Shown here one piece after another: positions 54,934 to 64,000 of a stretch of 64,000 nucleotides of DNA. The notes beneath the pieces are model-generated. The model was not told the DNA's origin. It did no database searches and was given only the letters and a program-made list of their open reading frames with translations. The translations under genes and the position numbers were made by a program. Within the stretch, counting starts at the first letter, position 1. Every line of letters starts with the position of its first letter. The stretch is from Torymus aiolomorphi (taxonomy: Eukaryota; Arthropoda; Insecta; Hymenoptera; Torymidae), in contig CM070874.1 in assembly GCA_036365515.1 (NCBI GenBank), forward strand, positions 93,909,842 to 93,973,841, read 5' to 3'.

Positions 54934-56739
54934 CAGTGGCGGATTAAGGTATACGAAGTGATCAAGAGGCGGCAAGATTTCAAAAAAATGATGTATTTTA
55001 TTGCTTTTGCTAATGTTAAAAAGAAATTTAAAGCGATGAATAAAACGCTATAGTGAAACTTTAAGCTATTTACCGACACGGATGTGCATAACCAAGGGCG
55101 GAGTTTAACATTTTTCCTGGCAATAATGATGGCCCCCCCAAGGGAGGGGAAGCAACTGGGACAAACTGCCCCAGGCCCCACGGTAGGTAAGGGCCCTCAA
55201 GGAGCCCGAAGCATATTATTTTAAAAATAATTTTTTAAACCCAAGTAGGCGGGGGATATGAGGTCCACGCATGTAAGGGAGTCATGTGGACATGAAAAAA
55301 TAAGCAAAACGATTATTTAAATAATTTTTTGTACCGCAAGCACAATTTTCACGTTTTTCGAACTTATTAATAGAGCCGAAAGCGACCGCTTGCCGACCAG
55401 CGGGCGGTAAAAATCAAAATCGCCCGCTGTCGATTTTAGTACATTAGAACAAAAAAAAGCGAAAATCCATACTTGCATTACAAAAAATATGGTGTGCACG
55501 AAGGGCTAAGTGGGTTTTTTGACCTCGTGTGATTGCAGTACTCGTCTTCGGTTCGCAATCGTGCTAGCTAATACATAGTCTAATTGTTCACATTTATGGT
55601 GAATTGGGTTAAAACTAACAAAATTATGTAACACATAAATATACAAAATAACTTTTCAGATCTATGAAATGGCCACAGTGGAGATGGGAATAAAGTACTA
55701 TATGTAACACGGGACTAAAGTCGATCATTCCCTTAGGTGATCACTGTGAACTCACCCCCGGGAACAATCTGCGACTTTAGCCCCTTATTACATAATGTAT
55801 TATTTAAACCCAAGTAGCCGGGGGACGCGAGTTCCACGCATATAACGAAGTTACGTAGACGTGCGACGTAAGCAAGACTTTTATTTCAAAAACTCTTAAC
55901 CTCTATAACTTGACTCCCTTATATGCGTGGACCTCGCGGTCCCGGCTACATGGGTTCGAAAGTTATTTAAATAATAGTCTTGCTTATTGTTGCATGTCTA
56001 CGTGACTCCTTTATATGCTTGGACCTCGCGTCCCCCGGCTACTTGAGTTTAAAAATTATTCAAATAATTGTTTTGCTTATTTTTTTATGTCTACATGATT
56101 CCCTTACATGCGTAAACCCCGCGTCCCCAGGCTACTTGAGTTTAAAAATTATTTAAATAATACTCTTGCTTATTAATGCATGTCTACGTGACTCTTATAT
56201 GCGTGGTCCTCGCGTCCCCAGGCTACTTGGGCTTAAAAATTATTTAAATAATAATAGTGCTTATTGTTGCACGTCTACGTAATTCCCTAATATGCGTGGA
56301 CCTCCTATCCCTCGGCTACATTTGATTATTACGGCTATCTAGTGCGGATTTCTCACAAATTTTTAGTGGTTAATTTTTTAGTTTATAAGATTCGACGAGA
56401 AAAAACTCGGCCACAGACTAACAAGGAGAGTATTGTAAGTACTCTCCTTGTATCTATAACTTTTAAGTTAATTTGTAAGTAAATACACATATATTATTTT
56501 ATCAATGATTTTATAACTTTCGATACAGACCTATTCATTTGCCGAACAAAAAGCAAGAAAAAATTATTTTAAATTTATTATTTGTAAATGTAGAAATAAC
56601 AATGTAATTATAATTTTGTAATTAAATGTGTATTAAATTTATTTCAATGAAATTTTTAGTTTTGTGTAAAATCACTGCCCTGAAAGGGGCGGCAGTAACA
56701 GAGACGGCGTAGAGCGGCGAATTTCTTAATCCGCCTCTG
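54934..56739. mobile_element. Non-autonomous hAT element with exact 8-bp TSD
   Basis: Starts cagtggcggattaag and ends cttaatccgcctctg, a typical hAT terminal inverted repeat. Outside both ends is tttacgcg (54926-54933 and 56740-56747), the 8-bp duplication expected for hAT. The interior has no transposase. It carries G/C-rich subterminal sequence (55130-55210) and several monomers of the 92-bp-type satellite in both orientations (55220-56320). Confidence 0.93.
55220..56320. repeat. Satellite-like monomers inside the hAT element
   Basis: Units of about 95 bp with ttatttaaataat, ttgcttatt..gcatgtctacgtgactccc, atatgcgtggacctcgc and cccggctac follow the same block order as the 39.3-42.2 kb satellite. 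Four are forward at about 55920-56320. At least two others (55220-55330, 55800-55900) are inverted, with non-repeat sequence between (55340-55790). Confidence 0.85.
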
Positions 56740-56746
56740 TTTACGC

Positions 56747-57216
56747 GACATAGGCTGATTTGTGCACGTGAGAATTGTGCACCGATTTATTGTGCACAGA
56801 GAAAAGAAAAGAAAATTTTGTTCACAAAACGTTTTTACTTTTGCACAAAAAATTGTACACTTTACGGAAAAAGATGAAATTCAGTAATGTGCACAAGATT
56901 GTTGTGCACAATAACATAAAATAATATTTCAACAAAAAAAAGTATTGCACACTGTGCTTATTTATCGTGCTCGTAACATAGGGCTGGGCGATTGTGCACA
57001 AATAAATTCATTAAAAATATTAGACTTTTTTTGGTTGAAATATTATTTTATGTTATTGTGCACAACAATCTTGTGCACATTACTGAATTTCATTTTTTTC
57101 CGTAAAGTGCATAATTTTTTGTGCAAAAGTAAAAACGTTTTGTGAACAAAATTTTCTTTTCTCTGTGCACAATAAATCGGTGCACAATTCTCACGTGCAC
57201 AAATCAGCCTATGTCA
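56747..57216. mobile_element. GTGCAC-rich palindromic element
   Basis: The arms run from gacataggctgatttgtgcacgtg to its inverse and meet near 56980. The self-complementary GTGCAC recurs about every 30-60 bp. It borders the right TSD of the hAT, which seems to have inserted beside or into its end. No reliable target duplication. Confidence 0.8.
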
Positions 57217-57384
57217 TTAGACTCAAGAATTATTAATTTTTGAAAATCAATTGAGTTTAGCTATAGTCAAGTGTGTCCATTTATTTCTAATTGTGATTAC
57301 CTATACTTAAATATTCAAAATTATTGTTAATAATAAATTATTTATATTTTTACTTATATTGTTTTAATAAGTGAACAATATTTT

Positions 57385-57775
57385 GTGTGCTTAACTGTGC
57401 CAAATTCTGTGAATCTGTGCAAAAACTGTGCAAAACCGTGCCACAGTGTGTCAAACTGTGCACTACTGTGCCTGTGCCTAATAATAAACCTAATTTTATT
57501 TTTAGTAACTGAAAATTCTTTGTGCCAAACTATGTCAAAATGTTCTAAAGTGTGCCAAAGTGTGCTAAACTATACACAAATGTATCGAAAATCAAATTAT
57601 ATTTATTTTCAACAGCTGAAAATTATTTATGCCAAATTGTGCAAAAGTGTGCCACATTGTACCAAACTGTGCCAATATGTGATAAATCTGTGCAAAATGT
57701 CCGAAACCTACCTACTTGGGCACAGTTTGGCACCGTTTTGCACAGTTAAGCACACTTATCCATGATTAGGCACGA
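57385..57775. repeat. Degenerate TGTGC(C/A)AAA short repeats
   Basis: Dozens of tgtgccaaa/ctgtgcaaaa words with irregular spacing, ending in an inverted run (gggcacagtttggcacc...). A block of about 120 bp (aaattatatttatttt..aac.gctgaaaat) is also repeated at 57485 and 57590. The Cys-rich open frames here follow the repeat. Confidence 0.8.
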
Positions 57776-57910
57776 AAATTATTTTCACAAATTATTTTTC
57801 ATACAGTGTTTTGATTTACATTTTTATTTATAATATTAAAATAATATTACAATTAATATTTTCTGTTTACATTTAAAATTAATATAATAAAATATAATAT
57901 TTAATAATTT

Positions 57911-58660
57911 GTTAATGCGGTCTTACACCTATAGGCCTTTCTGGCCAAAATTACCTAAAAAATGATAACAAATATTATTATAATAAAATAATGAAAATAT
58001 ATTGTAAATATAACTTATCTTGAATAAAATGAGCATAGGCAGAGGTCCTTAAACTCATTTTATCCTCAGTTACAGCATTTTCAAGAAAAAAAGTTTGTTG
58101 TAACTTTTCTCTGAGACCATGTGATGGATTTTCATGGGACAAAGTGCAAATTCACTGAATTACGAGTTCATACATCAACGGCTTTCTCAGCATTTTGAAA
58201 TTTTACTTTTACTGATTTTCTTTGTTTAACTTGATGCTTTTTCTTCAGAATATTTGCGTTTCTCGTGGTCGGAGCCATTTTTCAAAATTTATCTTATAAA
58301 AGCAGATAAATAGAAATTTTAAAGATTTCACAATTATATAAATCATTCATTATTTATATGAATTTACTCAATCTTATACATAATTTATGATTTGAAACTG
58401 TATGGAATATCAGTTTTATTATAAGAAATAAAAAAAGTCCGAACACCAAAGATTTCAGTTCAATTAAAAAAGTTTTCAACATTTAATAATGAATTTTAAT
58501 CTTTTATGGGATGGAACTGACAGGGACGGGACTGACATTTTTAAGTTTAAGAACCTCGCACGTCGCGTATACTCAATATTACCTATTCTTCGCGTAGGTA
58601 GTTTTTATATCCACCAAATACTGTAAAAAATGCATTTTACTTACGATTAAACATAATCTA
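57911..58660. mobile_element. Remnant related to the intronic TTAA element
   Basis: ttaatgcggtcttacacc..ggccaaaattacctaaaa aligns with the inverted right end of 28030-29949. The next 250 bp keep the same order of blocks (aataaaatgagcataggcagag, attttatcctcagttacagcattttc). A right terminus was not found. Confidence 0.55.
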
Positions 58661-58664
58661 AAGA

Positions 58665-58793
58665 GCGGATTACACGGGGAAGGAAACTGACTAAAATATT
58701 TGTACGCTGTGAACTTAGAAAAAGAAGCAGTTCGCGTTCGCGGATTTTCTAATTTTTAACGGCTTTCCCGCTTCCATCATTCGTCCGTGTGCT
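58665..58793. other. Sequence left of the LTR
   Basis: Moderately A/T-rich with no feature identified. Its last bases would be one copy of the integration duplication. Confidence 0.4.
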
Positions 58794-59685
58794 TGTAGGC
58801 CCCCACCGATAGGTGGCGGCACGTTATAGTCCTAGGAGAGAGAGAGAGCAGCTCATGCTGCGAGCGAGCGCCGCCGATGCCGCCACTTAGTTTCGCTCTG
58901 ACCTCCGTACGAGGCACTCATGCCGGAGAGAAAGAGAGTCAATAAAGAATTATATTAGTAGGAAAGTCGTCTACTTAAGGGGGCTAGACACCTTTTTTTC
59001 TGAAATAAGAAGTCATATTTTAATACATAAATGTAAACTAGTTATTTCATACTTTTTACATATAAAAGTGGGTATATTTACCTTACCTTAAAACTTTCTC
59101 CGATAAGCCTTTTATATGGTCCAGAACCATAGTCATCGATGAAAAAAGTTTTTTCACTATCCGTAAGCTTTGAAATTTTCCTGTGGATGAATTTGCTCCA
59201 GATTTGAACTAAATTACTTCTGAATAGTATAATTGTCATATGAGTATAGGGATTTAGGATTAAATGTCAGAAAAAATTTTTACATGAGAAAAATTATGAA
59301 AATATATAAAAAAATTTTTAAAATTAAAAAAAAATTCTTGAAAAACAGCACAAAATTTTTTTTTCTCATCGGATCAAAAATCCCTACACTCATATGAGAA
59401 TTATACTATTCAGGAGTAATTTAGTTCAAATCTGGAGCAAATCCATCCACAGGAAAATTTCAAAGCTTACGGATAGTGAAAAAACTTGTTTCATCGATGA
59501 CTATGGTTCTGGACCATATAAAAAGCTTATCGGAGAAAGTTTTAAGGTAAGGTAAATATAACCACTTTTATATGTAAAAAGTATGAAATAATTAGTTTAC
59601 ATTTATGTATTAAAATATGACCTTTTTATTTCAGAAAAAAAGGTGTCTAGCCCCCTTAATCACGACCTTCACCACCTCTCCTACA
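58794..59685 (+). repeat. 5' LTR (interrupted)
   Basis: Bounded by the inverted hexamers TGTAGG and CCTACA. It contains AATAAA at about 58940 and is split by the palindrome at 58979-59655. The primer site follows after one base. Confidence 0.75.
58979..59655. mobile_element. Palindromic TTAA-target element, copy 2
   Basis: Same family as 203-879, with the same ends (gggggctagacacc) and nearly the same length. It is flanked by TTAA at 58975-58978 and 59656-59659. It inserted into the LTR after the retrotransposon arrived. Confidence 0.92.
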
Positions 59686-59686
59686 T

Positions 59687-59698
59687 TGGTGACCCCGA
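59687..59698 (+). other. Primer-binding-site-like sequence
   Basis: tggtgaccccga directly after the CCTACA end of the LTR plus one T, at the position and of the form seen in insect Gypsy elements. The priming tRNA is not assigned. Confidence 0.7.
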
Positions 59699-59699
59699 C

Positions 59700-61116
59700 T
59701 AGGACGCATCTCCTTGAAGTGCAACTCTCCGGCAGCGGCAGAACGACCTCCATCACAGGCTCGTTCTCGCGGCGCAGAGCCGGCTTGCTCGCGCCCGCTT
59801 ATCGCTTTGTGGGCGTGCTGGCACGCCGGCGCACACAAATATACACCTTACATCTACATCTCCTCGCGAGGGGACGTAGATTCACATCAACGCGGGGCCT
59901 TCTTCCTCGACGTTCTCCCGTATGCGTGCAGGCACGCCAGCGCATACGAGGAAATTCTGACTTACGCGGTGTGCGTGCTGGCACGCCGGCGCACACGCGC
60001 GACTCCAAGAACACGCCGCAACTATACCGGCACATCCCCGCTAACTTATCCTTCGCTGCCGCAGTCAACACCTCGTCGAGTTTTCTCCGAGGTACTTCGG
60101 CGACTACTACAGATCTCCAGGTGCGTACTTGCGTGAAGCCACCGTCACCGGCGCCTTCAAACGCATCTGTCGAGCAACGCGTGGACATCAGCCTCTCAGC
60201 ACATCTTCTCGAAGCAGATCTTCGGGTGCGTCCCTGCGTGAAGCCACCGTCACCGGCGCCTTTCTAACGTACCTGTCGAGCAACTTAAGGCCTTCAGCAG
60301 CAGCCTAGACATCGTCTACGAGACACCTCGTCACGCAGCAACGACTTCTTCATTGCGTCAAGGTATGCGTGCGGCATATAAAAATTCAGCAAGCGCGCAT
60401 TAAACTCACGCATTCAGTACGCGGCAATTGTCGAGTCTATCTAAAGCTAGACTCTGGGAAGTGTTTACTCTCTCCCGGCTTTCCGGGAATTCGCATTGCC
60501 CCGTGCACGCTTCCCGCGAACCCTTGTTGCGTCTCTTGCGCCTCGAAGATTGTTGTCGCTCGGCGCACGTTCACGCGCGAGATTTCGAATTCCGCGAATT
60601 CGCGCGCAACGGTCACGCGTTCTAAGAAACCGATGGCCATCTTGACTTTCGCGCGCTGTGGTTTTCAACCTCATTCCTGCGCAAGGTTACGTATCATACA
60701 TTTAGCTTTCGTAAAACACGCGGTCCACATTTATTATAGATTTAAGTTTTAGCATAGGTCTTAGATTTTGTAACCATTGTTTGTGCCTACGAGCACTAAC
60801 TAGATAGCTTGTGATACGCAACTGGCGTAGGGTAATTTAGGTGTGTCATTAATCCCTACAGAGGGATCTGACTGCTTCCTTTACCTTCTACCCGTGCTCG
60901 CGAGTCGCGTAGAAAGTAATTATTACCCACGAGTCTCACGCGCGATAATTTTTAATTTTTACATTGATCTCTTTTACACGGCTACTCATGAGTCGGACAA
61001 ACAGTGTTTTGCATTCTTATATGTACCTGCGAGTACGCCTATTCTAGTTTTTCTAATACTTTTGTAAGTTTGTCCCGACCAATGATCGTTAGACGTGCCC
61101 CTGCATTTTCTCGTAA
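59700..61116 (+). other. Long G/C-rich leader of the LTR element with internal repeats
   Basis: Three near-copies of a hairpin-forming block (gtgctggcacgccggcgcac and variants) lie at about 59813-59840, 59927-59950 and 59970-59995. Two copies of cgtgaagccaccgtcaccgg occur about 105 bp apart (60132, 60237). Several long open frames overlap here on both strands, but none has a recognised domain. They are attributed to base composition. Confidence 0.55.
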
Positions 61117-62899
61117 ATGAGTAAACGGAAATTAAAAGCGCTACTGGATTCACGCGTGCAGGACCCTAACCTAGCCTCCCATACTACCCGCAGCTCAAGA
61201 AGAGCTCTTCTAGCTGCCAACATAATGGAACACTCCCCCGTCAATAAAACCAGTCAACCGGGCAATCCAAACGACCCTCCAACACAACGACCGGAGCGTC
61301 CTTCCCTCCAACTTCAGGGAACCAGCCAGCACCGCCAAACACGTCCTCGATGTTCACCTTTGGCCTACCTAACGTCAGCGACACGACAGCCGGACAGAGG
61401 CGGTTCAGCTTTGTCTTCAACCACCCCCCTCCGCACCACGAGCAACGCTGTCGACAGTGACGCCGCTAGTTCGCAACGACTCGGCAACTCCTACACACCC
61501 TCCACCAACACAGGCGCCACTCCCAAACAGCCCAACACGGACTTGGGAACGAACGCACCTTCAAACAGCAACCTCGCCATCACAGGAAGTTTAGAAGACC
61601 TCTTGAGGCTAAGAGACGAACGAATGGAAGAGAAAATTGACCGCAAATTGGAGGGGCTCGTGAAGCTCATCGAACAATGCTTCACCTCTTCACAAGGAAG
61701 ACTTCACTCAAGCCTCGCTCTCCAAAGTGAAACTCCCACGACAACGTCTTCTCCTCTCACAATCTCGTCCCAAGCGGTTACAGTTTCAACGACGCATGGC
61801 CTGTTCACCACGGCAAACACCAGCTGCAGCAATCTTCTTAGCTGCCCACGAAGTTGGCGTAAAAACGTTCCATCGACAGGTTACAACCCTTCGCATTCTC
61901 TAGCGACTGGAACCCCCTTTTCACAGTCATACTCTTGGCCAGCTGTGACCACCAATCCGAGCCTTTCGATCGAATGCACCTGTACACAGTCTCAGAGACT
62001 AACCCCTACTGTACAACCTAACCCTGGATTTAACACTTCCACACAATCAAGCACAAGGGGATGCGGCGCACCTTCATCCCTACGGCTCTTCAGGCTTCGC
62101 AAGCACCAAACACTTGCAGTTTTGGAATTTTTACAAACACGACCCACAAGGATGGTTCAAACAACTACAGGACGTATTCTTGGCACATAACGTCACCGAA
62201 GACGAAGCTAAATTCAATTTTGTAGGCAGATATCTCACACAAGACATTCACCATGATCTACAATACAAACTCAACACTCTCGTCAGAGGACACAAGTACG
62301 AATCAATCAAGAAGATCCTGACAGAGAGGTACGCCGAAACACCAGAGCAGCAACTTGGCAGGCTCTGCAAGGGCTTAGAGATGGGCTCCAAACGACCTTC
62401 CGACTTTCTGGCCGAAATGTTGAGCTTAGCTCAAGGTTGTGTGCCAAAAGACACTGTAATATTCATGTGGGGAACCCGCCTTCCTGCGCAAATTCAAATC
62501 ATGATCTTAAACTACAAAGAGGAGGCAGAGCTTCTAAAGAGTGCTGATATGGCTCATGACATCCTTCAGCAGTCTCACAATCTTAACGCGTTGAAATCAA
62601 CCAACCAGGCTACATCAGCCCCTGAAGACACTATTGCTCAGGCTGTAGCCGCGGCCCTCAAATCGCTGGACAACAAGAACTATAGAAGACGTTCAAGTTC
62701 AACTTCTAGAGACAAGCATGACTCTTCGCCCGCAAGATCGTCGTCCGGCTCGCGTGAGAATGACAAAAGCCGTTGCGTATACCGCCGCAGATTCGGCAAG
62801 GAAGCGTACAACTACGTTCTTTCCTGCGACTGGAAACGTGGACCCGGTCAAGAGTATAAAATTAAGAATCCTGATACTCCAGACAACCAGGAAAACTAG
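61117..62899 (+). pseudogene. Gypsy-type gag, frameshifted
   Basis: ATG at 61117 opens a Ser/Thr/Pro-rich N-terminal region of about 300 codons with a charged helix (SLEDLLRLRDERMEEKIDRK). The frame then changes between about 62003 and 62114 to the core gag: LQFWNFYKHDPQGWFKQL, RYLTQDIHHDLQYKLNTL, TERYAETPEQQLGRL and PSDFLAEMLSLAQG, matching the conserved capsid-like segment of arthropod Gypsy gags. The C-terminus, CVYRRRFGKEAYNYV, resembles the family's CxYHxxFG..A..C motif with key residues changed. The stop is at 62897-62899. Confidence 0.8.
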
Positions 62900-62913
62900 A
62901 GCAACCTACTGTC

Positions 62914-64000
62914 GTGGAGACTGACAGCCGGTCAGGCGTTACTGCACGTCTCCACGTTAAAGATAAACTTTCCGGTGAAGTTTTCTTAATTGATACTGGT
63001 GCCGACATCTCGGTCATTCCGAAACCTGAAGACTGGCGAGGAGGCCCAGCCGAAGTCAAGCTTTACGCTGTCAATGGATCCACAATAGACGTCTTCAGCG
63101 TCGCACGCCTTCAAATAGACATAGGCCTACCTTACAGGATCAAGTGGAACTTTACGGTAGCAGATGTTCCTCACTCCATTATTGGAGTGGACCTTCTTAC
63201 TCACTACCACCTCCTACTTGATCTTAAACTCAAGAGATTGGTAGATGGTAACCAGTTGACTCATGCACCTGCATTTGTCAGAGAAGTGCAATCTTTTCAA
63301 ATCTCGTTTTTGGCACCGAGTCACAAGTGCGAATACATCATCAACAAACTTCCTAGCGTTTTTGGGCCAGCTCAATTTCGAGCCGTCAAGAAACGGGAAG
63401 TATTTCATCACATACTGACGACAGGACCACCAGTCTCGCAGAGCGCTCGACGCCTCTCACCCGCCAAACTCAAGGCAGCTAAGAAAGAGTTCAGCAAATG
63501 GTGCGAGCTGGGTATTTGTCGCCCGTCAAACAGTCCTTGGGCCAGTCCATTACACATGGAACCTAAAAAGAATGGTGAATGGCGCCCTTGTGGCGACTAT
63601 CATGACAAGTGCTTCATGACAAGTGCATCTTCTCGGTTCTTGATTTGCGTCAAGCTTATCACTAGATACCGATAGCTCCAGAGGACGTGCCCAAGACAGC
63701 CGTTATCACACCTTTCGGACTCTACGAGTTCCCAGTCATGACATTTGGATTCCGCAACGCTTCGCAGACCTTTCAGCGGTACATTAACTCAGCGCTAGGC
63801 GACCTAGATTTTGTGTTCGTCTATTTAGACGACATCCTCATGGCTTCCACTTTGGAAGAAGAATACAAGCAACACCTAGACTTAGTGCTGTCACGTCTCA
63901 ATGAGTATGAGCTGCAAGTCAACATGGAAAAATGCAGGTTCGGCGTCACAGAACTGGTCTTCTTGGGCCATCTCATCATGCCAAGTGGCTTCAAGCCGAA
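62914..64000 (+). pseudogene. Gypsy-type pol: aspartic protease and reverse transcriptase, disrupted and truncated by the window
   Basis: The protease is visible as FLIDTGADISVIPK with a later SIIGVDLL. The reverse transcriptase begins with CELGICRPSNSPWASPLHME and EWRPCGDY. The sequence then jumps over the segment expected next (a deletion with frame change near 63600-63632). It resumes with SVLDLRQAYH, a TAG at 63663-63665, then TPFGLYEFPVMTFGF and the catalytic FVYLDDILMA. It continues to the last base in frame. It lies 14 bp after gag in another frame. Confidence 0.85.

Larger units (their letters stand above)
58794..64000 (+). mobile_element. Gypsy-type LTR retrotransposon, 5' part, degenerate
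   Basis: 5' LTR with TGTAGG...CCTACA ends (58794-59685, about 211 bp once the inserted TTAA palindrome is discounted), a primer-binding-site-like tggtgaccccga at 59687, a long leader, gag, protease, and reverse transcriptase running off the window. Frameshifts, a deletion and a nonsense codon make the copy defective. The integrase and 3' LTR lie outside, so target duplication cannot be checked. Confidence 0.85.

Noticed and set aside
57385..57765. Cys-rich 126-codon frame that looks like a small secreted or toxin-like peptide
   Set aside because: The regular Cys/Leu/Asn pattern comes from TGTGCCAAA repeats. No signal peptide and no conserved spacing.
59617..60752. Several overlapping 60-216-codon frames on both strands
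   Set aside because: Long by virtue of G/C content in the LTR leader. They overlap each other, one starts inside the TTAA palindrome, and none has motifs.

Overview
This is AT-rich eukaryotic nuclear DNA, most likely from an insect. The evidence is spliceosomal introns with GT/AG borders, and transposons of insect type: an R1-clade LINE, a Gypsy-type LTR element, a hAT, several TTAA-target palindromic elements and a Penelope-like hammerhead motif. A gene family whose repeated modules resemble the C76/tegument-protease fold suggests Hymenoptera, but the species cannot be read from the sequence. No rRNA, functional tRNA, CRISPR array or bacterial-style operon was seen.

Layout. 1-12.2 kb is a nest of inverted repeats. 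A degenerate satellite and one arm of a roughly 10-kb palindrome (2.6-5.75 kb) are repeated in inverse orientation at 6.95-12.2 kb. Because the arms are paralogous, each later insertion in one arm can be compared with an empty site in the other, which gives exact element ends for five insertions. 13.2-15.0 kb is a cluster of hairpins built on a GAGCG(A/T)AGCGAG core. 15.0-15.3 kb carries a minus-strand exon. 15.66-16.38 kb is a palindrome. 16.5-21.3 kb is a large foldback that holds a 1000-bp palindrome flanked by 12-bp repeats and a Cys/His-rich 186-aa minus-strand ORF.

23.8-34.9 kb is the main gene: four plus-strand coding exons joined by phase-0 introns, about 2,558 codons. It encodes a tandem series of about seven diverged modules of one fold. 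Its second intron carries a TTAA-flanked element. A convergent minus-strand terminal exon with tyrosine motifs ends at 36.9 kb.

37.2-64 kb is transposon-rich and may be largely intron of that convergent gene. It holds a broken LINE ORF1, about 32 copies of a 92-bp satellite, an R1-clade LINE inside (AAT)/(ATT) microsatellite, a 1310-bp palindrome with 5-bp TSD, a CAATATTG-rich palindrome, a hammerhead-containing element, a decayed four-exon minus-strand gene, and a hAT with an exact 8-bp TSD that carries more satellite monomers. A Gypsy-type element starts at 58.8 kb. Its 5' LTR was later invaded by a TTAA palindrome, and its reverse transcriptase runs off the window end.

The only strong host-gene candidates are the multi-module gene and the exon at 36,945-37,145. 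Most other coding sequence is of transposon origin or decayed.
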